Below, piece after piece: positions 23,913-32,187 of a DNA stretch of 64,000 nucleotides. Within the stretch, counting starts at the first letter, position 1, and the number at the start of each line of letters is the position of its first letter. The DNA comes from RGIG9115 sp045128915. GTDB taxonomy: Bacteria; Bacillota; Clostridia; UBA1381. The stretch lies in contig JBGVIT010000059.1 in assembly GCA_045128915.1 (NCBI GenBank), positions 1 through 64,000 on the forward strand, written 5' to 3'. A program made the translations under genes and the position numbers. The notes under the pieces were generated by a model. It did not search any database, was not told the DNA's origin, and was given only the letters and a program-made list of their open reading frames with translations.

Positions 23913-24506
23913 ATGGCTAAAAATATGCAGCCCATCTTGAAAAGATGCAGAACATTGGGTATAGAACCAACTGTTATGGGCGTTGATAAAAGCTCAAACA
24001 AAAACCCGAAGCAAAGCAGAAGAAAGCCCAGCCAGTACGGTTTGCAGCTTACTGAAAAGCAGAAGGTTAAGTTCATATACGGTATTTTGGAAAAGCAGTG
24101 CAGAAAATACTATGTAATGGCTACAAAGAGACAGGGAATCACCGGTGAAATGTTCCTTCAGATTCTCGAATCAAGACTTGACAATGTAATCTTCCGTCTC
24201 GGTCTTGCAAATACAAGACGTGAGGCAAGACAGATTGTAAATCACGGTCATGTTCTTGTTAACGGCAAAAGAGTTGACATACCTTCATACCTGGTAACAC
24301 CCGGTGAAGTTATTTCACTCAAGGAAAAGACAAAGAACTCAGACAGAATGAAGGATATAGTTGAAGCTAATTCTTCAAGAATAGTTCCTAAGTGGTTAGA
24401 CATGGATAAGAATACTCTTACCGGAAAAGTTGTACGTCTTGCTGAAAGAGACGATATAGACTTTGAGGTAGCTGAACACTTGATCGTTGAGTTGTATTCT
24501 AAATAA
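23913..24506 (+). CDS. rpsD: 30S ribosomal protein S4
   Basis: S4 nucleates small-subunit assembly and in other bacteria represses translation of its operon. It has 197 residues with an S4 RNA-binding domain (LDNVIFRLGLANTRREARQ, then HGHVLVNGKRVDIPSY). It lies inside the alpha cluster, unlike Bacillus where rpsD is separate. ATG follows TAGGAGG. Confidence 0.97.
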   Translation: MAKNMQPILKRCRTLGIEPTVMGVDKSSNKNPKQSRRKPSQYGLQLTEKQKVKFIYGILEKQCRKYYVMATKRQGITGEMFLQILESRLDNVIFRLGLANTRREARQIVNHGHVLVNGKRVDIPSYLVTPGEVISLKEKTKNSDRMKDIVEANSSRIVPKWLDMDKNTLTGKVVRLAERDDIDFEVAEHLIVELYSK

Positions 24507-24569
24507 TAAATACATGTTACCCTCGGTAAGTGGATATATATATTTGATTGTCAAAAGGAGGGTTCTTGA

Positions 24570-25520
24570 ATGATTGAAATGGAAAAACCCAGAATAGAAC
24601 GTGAAGAAGTCGATATTGAAAAAGGCTACGGAAGATTCAGCATGACAGATTTAGAGCGTGGTTATGCTACGACAATCGGAAATTCACTTCGTAGAATTTT
24701 ATTGTCATCATTGCCCGGAGCCGCTGTAACATCAATCAAGATTGATGGCGTACAGCACGAATTCTCAACAGTTCCTGGTGTGACCGAAGATGTTACAGAA
24801 ATTATATTGAATATCAAGAAGCTCGCTGTAAAGCTTCACTGTGACGGACCAAAGACCGTAGTAATCGAAGCAAAGGGCGCTTGTGAAATCAAAGCAGGAG
24901 ATATTAAATGTGATGATGAGGTTGAAATCTTCAACCCTGACCTTCACATTGCAACTCTCAACGAGGATGCAAATCTCTACATGGAACTTACTCTTCAAAG
25001 AGGAAGAGGCTATGTTTCAGCTGATAAGAACAAGAGCCAGATGCAGTCAGCTATTGGTGTAATTCCTGTAGATTCAATCTATACACCTGTTAATAAGGTA
25101 AACTATACAGTAGAAAATGTAAGAAGCGGACAATATCTCGACCGCGAAAAGCTTACTGTTGAAGTATGGACTAACAAGACAACAAAGCCTGACGAAGCAG
25201 TCAGCCTTGCTGCAAAGCTTATGAACGACCTGCTCCGTATGTTTGTTGACTTGTCAGAAGAAGCTAAGGACAGAGAAGTTATTGTTGAAAGAGAAACAAC
25301 AACAAAGGAAAAGGTTCTTGAAATGACTATCGAAGAGCTTGACCTTTCAGTTCGTTCTTACAACTGTCTCAAGCGTGCAGGTATCAATACTGTTGAAGAT
25401 CTTACAAACAAGTCTGAAGAAGACATGATGAAGGTAAGAAATCTTGGTAAGAAATCGCTTGAAGAAGTTATAAACAAATTGTACGGCTTGGACCTTGTTC
25501 TCAAGAGAGAAGAGGACTAA
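24570..25520 (+). CDS. rpoA: RNA polymerase alpha subunit
   Basis: Alpha dimerises to start RNA polymerase assembly, and its C-terminal domain touches UP elements and activators. It has 316 residues, with an N-terminal domain containing GYATTIGNSLRRILLSSLPG (about 30-50) and a C-terminal domain from about 245 (LSVRSYNCLKRAGINTVEDL, NLGKKSLEEV). ATG follows AAGGAGG. Confidence 0.98.
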   Translation: MIEMEKPRIEREEVDIEKGYGRFSMTDLERGYATTIGNSLRRILLSSLPGAAVTSIKIDGVQHEFSTVPGVTEDVTEIILNIKKLAVKLHCDGPKTVVIEAKGACEIKAGDIKCDDEVEIFNPDLHIATLNEDANLYMELTLQRGRGYVSADKNKSQMQSAIGVIPVDSIYTPVNKVNYTVENVRSGQYLDREKLTVEVWTNKTTKPDEAVSLAAKLMNDLLRMFVDLSEEAKDREVIVERETTTKEKVLEMTIEELDLSVRSYNCLKRAGINTVEDLTNKSEEDMMKVRNLGKKSLEEVINKLYGLDLVLKREED

Positions 25521-25555
25521 GCGGTATTCCACAATAACGTAAGGAGGTAAAAGAC

Positions 25556-25918
25556 ATGCCGGGAACAAGAAAACTCGGTCGTCCGACCGATCAGAGAAAG
25601 GCTATGCTCAGAAACCTTGTTACAAGCTTCCTTGAAAACGGAAAGATTGAAACTACCGTAACAAGAGCTAAAGAAACAAGAAGCATGGCTGAAAAGATGA
25701 TAACACTCGGAAAGAAAGCTAAGGCAAACAGCGAAGTAAGCCTTCACTGCCGTCGTCAGGCTTTAGAGTATATCACAAAAGAAGATGTTGTAACAAAGGT
25801 ATTCACAGAATACGCTGATAAATATGCTGACAGAAATGGTGGCTACACAAGAATAATCCAGATGGGCCCCCGTCGCGGCGACAGCGCACCTATGGCAATA
25901 CTTGAGCTTGTTGACTAA
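25556..25918 (+). CDS. rplQ: 50S ribosomal protein L17
   Basis: L17 is located near the exit tunnel. It has 120 residues, starting PGTRKLGRPTDQRKAMLRNL, with GYTRIIQMGPRRGDSAPMA near the end. It is the last gene of the S10-spc-alpha unit. ATG follows AAGGAGG. Confidence 0.98.
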   Translation: MPGTRKLGRPTDQRKAMLRNLVTSFLENGKIETTVTRAKETRSMAEKMITLGKKAKANSEVSLHCRRQALEYITKEDVVTKVFTEYADKYADRNGGYTRIIQMGPRRGDSAPMAILELVD

Positions 25919-25923
25919 TAAGA

Positions 25924-25973
25924 ATATGGGTTTATGGCAAAAATTGTTATAATTTCTGCCGTAAACCACATAC
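25924..25973 (+). terminator. hairpin after rplQ
   Basis: TATGGGTTTATGGCA and TGCCGTAAACCACATA form a long imperfect stem around an AT-rich loop. The expected T-run is poor, so it may be a partial terminator or a processing/stability hairpin at the operon end. Confidence 0.5.
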
Positions 25974-25992
25974 TATTTGTCTATTTGCAATA

Positions 25993-26021
25993 TTGCAAAG
26001 CAACATATTTTATGATAAAAT
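25993..26021 (+). promoter_or_regulatory. promoter of rplS
   Basis: TTGCAA, 17 nt, TAAAAT, predicting a start near 26028 and a leader of about 65 nt. Confidence 0.65.
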
Positions 26022-26027
26022 ATTAAA

Positions 26028-26088
26028 GAATTCGGATGGTCCTCTGCCCCGGTCGGCACGAACGTCTATGTTATGAGAGGAGAGCATT
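26028..26088 (+). promoter_or_regulatory. rplS leader able to hide its ribosome binding site
   Basis: TCCTCT (26040-26045) is complementary to AGAGGA (26076-26081), which overlaps the rplS Shine-Dalgarno. The intervening 30 nt contain a GCC/GGC type stem. Firmicute L19 leaders are a known autoregulatory RNA class (Rfam L19_leader); this region fits in position and logic, but I could not run a covariance match. Confidence 0.5.
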
Positions 26089-26091
26089 GTG

Positions 26092-26442
26092 ATGAATAAG
26101 AATGAAATCATTAGCGCTTTGACAAAAGACCAGATCAGAACAGATTTACCCGAACTCGTTGTAGGTAACAACGTTAAGGTTTATCAGAAGATCAAAGAAG
26201 GTAACCGCGAAAGAATTCAGATGTTCGAGGGTACTATCATTAAAAAGCAGGGTGGCGGAATTGGCGCTACATTTACTGCAAGACGTATTTCATACGGTGT
26301 AGGCGTAGAAAAGACATGGCCTGTTAACTCACCTAACATTGAAAAGATTGAAATTTCAAGAAAAGGTAAAGTTCGCAGAGCTAAGCTTTATTATCTCCGT
26401 GATAGAGTTGGTAAGGCTGCAAAGGTTAAGGAACTTATCTAA
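26092..26442 (+). CDS. rplS: 50S ribosomal protein L19
   Basis: L19 sits at the 30S-50S interface. It has 116 residues with VKVYQKIKEGNRERIQMFEG, TARRISYGVGVEKTWP and SPNIEKIEISRKGKVRRAKLY. GTG at 26089 is directly before ATG 26092; the AGAGGAG spacing favours the ATG. It is monocistronic, between its own promoter and a terminator. Confidence 0.97.
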   Translation: MNKNEIISALTKDQIRTDLPELVVGNNVKVYQKIKEGNRERIQMFEGTIIKKQGGGIGATFTARRISYGVGVEKTWPVNSPNIEKIEISRKGKVRRAKLYYLRDRVGKAAKVKELI

Positions 26443-26454
26443 GCTATACAAAAT

Positions 26455-26490
26455 AAAAAACATCGGATGCTATGCATACGATGTTTTTTT
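26455..26490 (+). terminator. rplS terminator
   Basis: AAAAAACATCG and CGATGTTTTTTT pair around a 13-nt loop soon after the rplS stop. Confidence 0.88.
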
Positions 26491-26506
26491 GTGGGAAAAT
26501 TCAATA

Positions 26507-26536
26507 AAAAAAGACTTGCAAAAGCAAGTCTTTTTC
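26507..26536 (-). terminator. terminator of tRNA-Gly (minus strand)
   Basis: AAAAAGACTTGC and GCAAGTCTTTTT around AAAA. Read on the minus strand it follows the tRNA 3' end directly and is trailed by a T-run. Confidence 0.85.
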
Positions 26537-26611
26537 TGGAGCGGAAGACGAGATTCGAACTCGCGACGTTCACCTTGGCAAGGTGACGCTCTACCACTGA
26601 GCCACTCCCGC
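26537..26611 (-). tRNA. tRNA-Gly (anticodon GCC)
   Basis: On the minus strand this is a 75-nt tRNA with encoded CCA, acceptor GCGGGAG paired to CTTCCGC (one G-U), D-arm GGCTCAGTGGTAGAGC, anticodon loop CTTGCCA giving GCC, and T-arm GCGAGTTCGAATCTCGT. It stands alone between the convergent rplS terminator and the pgi upstream region. Confidence 0.95.
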
Positions 26612-26870
26612 AAACATTAACCACATTATATCATTACAACAGCATTTTGTCAATACCTTTTAATAAAAATAATGTTTTTTTTACCCTTTAGACGTTTTTT
26701 GGAAATGAAGATTGTACAAATAGTTAAATTTATATTAATATTAAAAAATATGCTTGATTTTTCTATTATTATGTATTACAATAAAGTTGTATAAATATAC
26801 AAAATTACCGCTATAATGTTTTCGGGGGATATATTAGAAGTGGTTTATTGAAAGGAGTTTTATCTTATAA

Positions 26871-28223
26871 ATGGATAATATCAGATTTGAATATGCAGGT
26901 GCGATGAATTACATCAGAGAACATGAGGTGGAGAATCTGAAGCCTCAGCTGCAAGCAGCACATAAGCTACTTCATGACAAAACAGGCCCCGGAAACGATT
27001 TTCTCGGTTGGGTTAACCTGCCTGAAGATTACGACAAGGAAGAGTTTGCAAGAATTAAGGCAGCAGCCGAAAAAATAAAGTCAAATTCAGACGTACTTAT
27101 AGTGATAGGTATTGGTGGTTCATACCTTGGCGCAAGAGCAGCTATTGAGATGTTAACCGGCGCATTTTATAATACTCTCTCTAAAGAGCAGAGAAAGACA
27201 CCGCAGATTTTCTTTGCAGGTAACAGTATCAGCTCTTCATATCTCAGAGATTTACTTGACGCTGTTGAAGGCAAGGATTTCTCAGTGAACGTAATCTCAA
27301 AATCAGGTACAACAACTGAACCTGCCATTGCTTTCAGAATTTTCAAGGAGCTTCTTGAAAAGAAGTACGGCAAGGAAGGTGCGAAGGAAAGAATTTTTGC
27401 AACAACCGACCGTAAGCGTGGTGCTTTGAAAACTCTTGCAGATGCAGAAGGCTATGAAACATTTGTTATAAGTGACGATGTAGGCGGAAGATTTTCAGTT
27501 CTTACAGCAGTAGGACTTTTACCTATTGCCGCAGCAGGAATTGATATTGATATGATGATGAAGGGTGCTTTGGACGGCATGAATGAATATGCAAATCCTG
27601 ACCTTTCAGAAAACAGCTGTTATCAGTACGCAGTAATCAGAAATATCCTTTCTAAAAAGGGTAAGAGCGTTGAGATGATGGTTAATTTCGAGCCTGCACT
27701 TCATTACTTTGGCGAATGGTGGAAGCAGCTTTACGGCGAAAGCGAAGGTAAAGACGGTAAGGGCATTTTCCCTGCTGCCGCAGATTTCTCCACAGACCTT
27801 CACTCAATGGGACAGTACATACAGGACGGACAGAGAATTCTCTTTGAAACAGCTCTGTTGGTAGATGAACCCGTTCGTGATTTTGAAATAACTGCTGTTG
27901 AAGACGATTTGGACGGATTGAACTTCCTTGCAGGCAAAACTGTAAACTACGTAAATAACATGGCAGCACTCGGAACAAATCTTGCTCATATTGACGGTGG
28001 AGTTCCAAATCTGGTTGTCAGAATTCCGAAGCTTGATGCTTACAATTTCGGTAAGCTTGTATATTTCTTTGAAAAGGCTTGCGGTATATCAGGCTATATG
28101 CTTGGCGTAAACCCATTTGACCAGCCCGGTGTTGAAGCGTATAAGAAAAATATGTTTGCACTTCTCGGTAAGCCCGGCTATGAAAAGGAAAAGCAGGAGC
28201 TTGATAAGCGCTTGGGCAAGTAA
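26871..28223 (+). CDS. pgi: glucose-6-phosphate isomerase
   Basis: Interconverts glucose-6-phosphate and fructose-6-phosphate (EC 5.3.1.9). It has 450 residues, the short Firmicute form. VIGIGGSYLGARAA (about 77-90) and SKSGTTTEPAIAFR bind the sugar phosphate, and a QQ-free GESEGKDGKGIFP block follows. ATG lies about 13 nt after GAAAGGAG. A TATAAT at 26812-26817 with TTGTAT 19 nt upstream is a weak promoter candidate in the AT-rich 250-nt gap. Confidence 0.97.
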   Translation: MDNIRFEYAGAMNYIREHEVENLKPQLQAAHKLLHDKTGPGNDFLGWVNLPEDYDKEEFARIKAAAEKIKSNSDVLIVIGIGGSYLGARAAIEMLTGAFYNTLSKEQRKTPQIFFAGNSISSSYLRDLLDAVEGKDFSVNVISKSGTTTEPAIAFRIFKELLEKKYGKEGAKERIFATTDRKRGALKTLADAEGYETFVISDDVGGRFSVLTAVGLLPIAAAGIDIDMMMKGALDGMNEYANPDLSENSCYQYAVIRNILSKKGKSVEMMVNFEPALHYFGEWWKQLYGESEGKDGKGIFPAAADFSTDLHSMGQYIQDGQRILFETALLVDEPVRDFEITAVEDDLDGLNFLAGKTVNYVNNMAALGTNLAHIDGGVPNLVVRIPKLDAYNFGKLVYFFEKACGISGYMLGVNPFDQPGVEAYKKNMFALLGKPGYEKEKQELDKRLGK

Positions 28224-28227
28224 AATA

Positions 28228-28309
28228 AAGACATACGAATTATAAGGCAGAAAGCCGCCCGGCTACGGGTATTAAAGTTTATGATACTGCCAGCGTATTC
28301 AGATGTCTT
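28228..28309 (+). promoter_or_regulatory. nested-stem RNA element before the P-loop gene
   Basis: The outer stem is AAGACAT (28228-28234) with ATGTCTT (28303-28309); next come GGCAG (28246-28250) with CTGCC (28287-28291), and inside them AGCCG/CGGCT (28253-28264) plus GTAT/ATAC (about 28269-28287). A four-helix fold without T-run, starting a few bases after the pgi stop and ending about 30 nt before the next start. It is not a family I recognise. Confidence 0.5.
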
Positions 28310-28337
28310 GAACATATATTTTAAGGAGGATAAAGTT

Positions 28338-28751
28338 ATGGTTGAATTGATTATCGGAAAAAAGGGTACCGGCAAAACAAAGCATCTCTTAGAGAGTGTT
28401 AATGCAGCAGTTAATGTTGCAAAAGGTAATGTGGTGTTTATCTCTGATGATACATCAAGAAATATGTATGACATTACTACAAAGGTGCGTATGGCAGAAA
28501 CAGCTGAATTCGACATTGAAAATTACAGCGAATTCCTCGGCTTCATCTGTGGTATTGTCAGCGGTAACTTTGATATAACAAATATATTTGTAGATGGAAT
28601 ATTCAAGATTGTAGGAACAGATAACCTTGACGGATTTGAGCAGTTCCTTGAAAGACTTGATGCAATGAGCGCTAAGTTCAATATTTCATTTGTAATTACA
28701 GTAAGTATTGACGTTGACGAAGCACCGGATTATATTAAAAAATACGTTTAA
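28338..28751 (+). CDS. small P-loop protein, unknown function
   Basis: A 137-residue protein with a clear Walker A, GKKGTGKT at residues 7-14, and hydrophobic strands FISDD (about 36) and NIFVDGIF (about 92) that could supply Walker B. The remainder is short for an AAA or ABC protein. It has no membrane segment. ATG 28338 follows AAGGAGG; a longer in-frame start at 28281 would overlap the structured element and lacks a ribosome site. A nucleotide-binding or ATPase role is likely; the process is unknown. Confidence 0.75.
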   Translation: MVELIIGKKGTGKTKHLLESVNAAVNVAKGNVVFISDDTSRNMYDITTKVRMAETAEFDIENYSEFLGFICGIVSGNFDITNIFVDGIFKIVGTDNLDGFEQFLERLDAMSAKFNISFVITVSIDVDEAPDYIKKYV

Positions 28752-28830
28752 TAAGAAATGCTTTTCCGCCGCCGGGAAGTAGCTTCCGGTGGCGGTATTT
28801 TTGAGTTTCATATTATTTGGAGGATTAAAA

Positions 28831-30330
28831 ATGTATTATCGCAGCACAAGAAATAATAATGTGAGTGTAACAGCGGCTCATGCCATTAAACAAGGACTTT
28901 CAACCGAAGGTGGATTGTTCGTACCCGAATCATTTCCGCAGGTTTCTTTGTCGGATATAAAGTATCTGTCAGAATGTAGCTATACAGAGCGTGCAAAATT
29001 CGTTCTTGGCAGATTTCTTACAGACTTTACGGCAGAAGAACTTGAAAATTGCGTAAAGCGCGCATACACCAAGGAAAAGTTCGGTACAGACACTATTGCG
29101 CCGCTTTATAAGTATAATGACCAGTCGTACTTCCTTGAATTGTGGCACGGACCAACCTGCGCTTTTAAAGATATGGCTTTGCAGATTCTTCCGCATCTTC
29201 TCACTACATCAATGAAGAAAACCAATGAGGATAAGGAAGTTGTTATTTTAGTTGCAACAAGTGGTGATACGGGCAAGGCGGCTCTTGAAGGCTTTAAAGA
29301 CGTTGCCGGAACAAGAATAATTGTATTCTACCCCAACAACGGAGTAAGTGAAATCCAGAAGCTTCAAATGGTAACACAAGACGGCGGAAACGTTGGTGTT
29401 TATGCAGTTGACGGTAATTTCGATGATGCCCAGAACGGTGTTAAGAAGATTTTCACCGATAAGGAGTACAAGGAAAGTCTTTTATCAAGCGGCTTTAGCC
29501 TTTCAAGTGCAAACTCAATAAATTGGGGCAGACTTGTACCTCAGATAGTATATTATTTCTCTGCATATGCAGATCTTCTCAAAAATGAAGAAATACAGCT
29601 TGGTGACAAGATAAATATTGTAGTTCCAACCGGAAACTTTGGTAATATTCTCGCGTCATACTATGCATATAAAATGGGCTTGCCCGTAAACAAGTTTATA
29701 TGTGCATCAAACGAAAATAACGTTTTGACAGACTTTATAAATACAGGTGTTTATAACAAAAACCGCGCATTCCATACAACCACAAGTCCGTCAATGGATA
29801 TTCTTATTTCAAGCAACCTTGAAAGATTTCTTTATGACCTTACCGGTCAGAACGACGGAATAGTTGCACAGTGGATGGCAGAACTTTCCGAAAAAGGTAA
29901 GTATGAAATCAGCGACGACGTCAAGGCAAAGCTTTCAGAGCTTATGTGGGGCGGCTGTGCAGACGATGCACAAACTGCCGAAACTATTAAGAAAACCTTT
30001 GACGAGTCAGGCTATGTGGTAGATACTCATACGGCAGTTGCTAAGGCGGTTTATGATAAGTACTGCGGCGAAACAGGTGACACAACAAAGACGGTTATTG
30101 CATCAACTGCAAGTCCGTTCAAGTTTAACCAAAGCGTGCTTATTGCACTTGGCGGTCATAATGCGGTAGTAGGCAAGGACGAATTTGAGCTTCTCGAAGA
30201 CTTATCACAGCTCAGCGAGCTTACAATCCCTGCATCACTTTCAGAGCTTAAGACAAAAGCGGTTATTTTCGATTCAGTATGTGAAAAAACACATATGGCA
30301 AGAAAAGTGAATGAATTTCTGAATATTTAA
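28831..30330 (+). CDS. thrC: threonine synthase
   Basis: Converts O-phosphohomoserine to threonine with PLP (EC 4.2.3.1). It has 499 residues, with the PLP lysine in HGPTCAFKDMALQ (K113), a phosphate-binding PTGNFGNILASYYA loop and VATSGDTGKAA. An in-frame start at 28789 exists, but ATG 28831 follows TTGGAGG. I found no T-box or threonine-leader peptide in the short upstream gap. Confidence 0.96.
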   Translation: MYYRSTRNNNVSVTAAHAIKQGLSTEGGLFVPESFPQVSLSDIKYLSECSYTERAKFVLGRFLTDFTAEELENCVKRAYTKEKFGTDTIAPLYKYNDQSYFLELWHGPTCAFKDMALQILPHLLTTSMKKTNEDKEVVILVATSGDTGKAALEGFKDVAGTRIIVFYPNNGVSEIQKLQMVTQDGGNVGVYAVDGNFDDAQNGVKKIFTDKEYKESLLSSGFSLSSANSINWGRLVPQIVYYFSAYADLLKNEEIQLGDKINIVVPTGNFGNILASYYAYKMGLPVNKFICASNENNVLTDFINTGVYNKNRAFHTTTSPSMDILISSNLERFLYDLTGQNDGIVAQWMAELSEKGKYEISDDVKAKLSELMWGGCADDAQTAETIKKTFDESGYVVDTHTAVAKAVYDKYCGETGDTTKTVIASTASPFKFNQSVLIALGGHNAVVGKDEFELLEDLSQLSELTIPASLSELKTKAVIFDSVCEKTHMARKVNEFLNI

Positions 30331-30331
30331 C

Positions 30332-30363
30332 AAAAAAGCTTACCTCACAGGTAAGCTTTTTTG
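30332..30363. terminator. shared bidirectional terminator
   Basis: AAAAAAGCTTACC and GGTAAGCTTTTTT around TCACA-type loop, between thrC and the convergent regulator gene, whose stop lies within it. Confidence 0.9.
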
Positions 30364-31163
30364 TTGCGATATGCAGATGGTGTCATGCCCATTTGTTTTT
30401 TGAACATACGGCAAAACTGTGCGGAGTTTTCTACGCCCGCAAGTGCGCCGATTTCAGCAATGGATTTGTTGCTGTTTTCTAAATAACTCTTTGCACATGA
30501 AATGCGTTTTGATAATATATATTCATTTACTGTGCAGTCAAATGCAGATGCAAATATTTTATAGAGCATATTTTTTGAAACATGAAATAATTTGCAAAGT
30601 TGCGATACGGATAAATCGCCCGTCAGGTTTTGACTTATGTATTCGGTAATTTGACAAAGAGGCGGCTCCAATTCTACGGTAATTGCATTTGCAAAAAGCA
30701 GGTTTGACAACAGCCTTGATATGCTTTCAAGCTGTGATTTATCAAAGTGTGCGATTTTCAGGTAGCTGTCACGAAGATCTTCAGCACTTTCTTTCATCCA
30801 GCTTATGTTATTGTAAATAACGGTTATATCATTGTTATGCCGAATTCTGCCGATAATAATATATCCGCTAATTATATTGTCCTTGATTAATGGCATAACC
30901 GAGTCTGTAATTCCCGCATGGCAGGAATGTGAAATAAATTTTCTTTCTTTTTGGCAGCGAAGAAGCATTTTCATGTCAGAGTGGCAGCAAAGCGCCATTC
31001 CCTCTTTATAGCTTTGGATTTTTTTGCAGAGGTCGGGCTCGTTGTATTTATATTCAGCTATGTACTTGAAGTTCGTATCTAAAAAAGCAGCACTTATTCC
31101 GGTAATATTTGCAAAATCGGAAATGACAGACTTGATTTTTGTTACATCGTACTTAATATTCAT
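30345..31163 (-). CDS. AraC-family regulator with PocR-type sensor
   Basis: A 272-residue regulator. The N-terminal 150 residues resemble the PocR sensory domain: a PAS-like fold with cysteines in DLCKKIQ, MALCCHSDM and SHSCHAG. The last 100 residues are an AraC helix-turn-helix ending FCRMFKKQMGMTPSAYR. The longer TTG start at 31181 is less likely than ATG at 31163, which follows GAGGGGA. It faces the transporter and propeller genes, which it probably controls; PocR domains are known to bind small organic ligands. Confidence 0.85.
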   Translation of the reverse strand: MNIKYDVTKIKSVISDFANITGISAAFLDTNFKYIAEYKYNEPDLCKKIQSYKEGMALCCHSDMKMLLRCQKERKFISHSCHAGITDSVMPLIKDNIISGYIIIGRIRHNNDITVIYNNISWMKESAEDLRDSYLKIAHFDKSQLESISRLLSNLLFANAITVELEPPLCQITEYISQNLTGDLSVSQLCKLFHVSKNMLYKIFASAFDCTVNEYILSKRISCAKSYLENSNKSIAEIGALAGVENSAQFCRMFKKQMGMTPSAYRNKKAYL

Positions 31164-31268
31164 AAAATCCCCTCGCTTCAATAAATATTATGTCATATCC
31201 TTTCCGTTTTGTCAACAAAAATCCAAATCGGTCGGGAAGAAAAGTCAAAAAAGAAGGCAAAAAAGCTA

Positions 31269-31296
31269 TTGAAATCATAAATAATTATTATATAAT
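31269..31296 (+). promoter_or_regulatory. promoter of the transporter/propeller pair
   Basis: TTGAAA, 16 nt, TATAAT, about 25 nt before the transporter ATG at 31322. Confidence 0.65.
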
Positions 31297-31321
31297 AAAA
31301 GACAGTAAAGGAGAAGATATA

Positions 31322-32173
31322 ATGGATGTAGCACTTCTTATACTTGTTATTTTATTGATGACTTTGCAGAATATTGCTCAAAAAATCTACACTCTTAAAT
31401 ATCCTCATGGAGGAGCGTATTTCTATTCATGTATTTGCTGCATGGGAGCGGCGTTGTTTTTCACCTTGAGCGGAGGAAGCTTGGTGTTTTCAACGTTGTA
31501 TCTGCCGTATAGTATTGCATTTGCTGCAGCTTACGGAACAAGCATGGTTTTTTCGCTCTTGTCCGTCAAATACGGTTCTATGGCAATGACTGCATTGGTA
31601 ATGTCATATTCCTTGATAATACCCGCATTGTTTGGGATTGTAATGTATAATGAACCGGTTAGTTTGTATTTGATTATAGGGTTTATACTTCTGTGTGTTT
31701 CTCTTGCTCTCATAAGGGATAGGGACAGCGAAAAAATCAGTATAAATATTAAGTGGGTAGTATGTGCTTTCCTTGCATTTCTCGGCAACGGCTTTTGTTC
31801 TGTCATACAGCAAATCCAGCAAAAAACCTTTGATGGAAAGTTTAAAAGCGAATTCATGATTTCAGCTTTTGTTATAATCATTTCTATTCTACTTGTTTTG
31901 TTATTTATATATGAGCGTAAAAATATCTTGTCTATGCTTAAGAAAGGCCCTGTAATACCGTTTGCAAGCGGTGTGGCAAACGGCAGCATGAACCTTGCGG
32001 TAATGTGCCTTGTACTGCTTATACCGTCATCGGTAGCATTTCCTCTTATATCTGCAGGCTGTATTATTGCGACTGCCATTGTTTCAACTTGTGTTTATAA
32101 GGAAAGATTTTCAAAGAAGCAAATACTCGGCTTGATTTTGGGTATTGTTTCTATTATATTTATGAACATATAG
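31322..32173 (+). CDS. DMT/EamA-family transporter
   Basis: A 283-residue integral membrane protein with about ten hydrophobic helices in two similar halves, as in drug/metabolite transporters. Notable motifs are YGTSMVFSLLSVKYGSMA and a closing GLILGIVSIIFMNI. ATG 31322 follows AAAGGAGA; an upstream in-frame start at 31190 would add a non-hydrophobic basic stretch and is rejected. It is followed closely by the propeller gene, so it may carry the related substrate or product. Confidence 0.85.
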   Translation: MDVALLILVILLMTLQNIAQKIYTLKYPHGGAYFYSCICCMGAALFFTLSGGSLVFSTLYLPYSIAFAAAYGTSMVFSLLSVKYGSMAMTALVMSYSLIIPALFGIVMYNEPVSLYLIIGFILLCVSLALIRDRDSEKISINIKWVVCAFLAFLGNGFCSVIQQIQQKTFDGKFKSEFMISAFVIIISILLVLLFIYERKNILSMLKKGPVIPFASGVANGSMNLAVMCLVLLIPSSVAFPLISAGCIIATAIVSTCVYKERFSKKQILGLILGIVSIIFMNI

Positions 32174-32187
32174 AAGGAGAGATAAAA

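Noticed and set aside
28752..28830. Possible T-box or leader peptide for thrC
   Set aside because: The gap is too short, with no conserved T-box core and no run of Thr codons.
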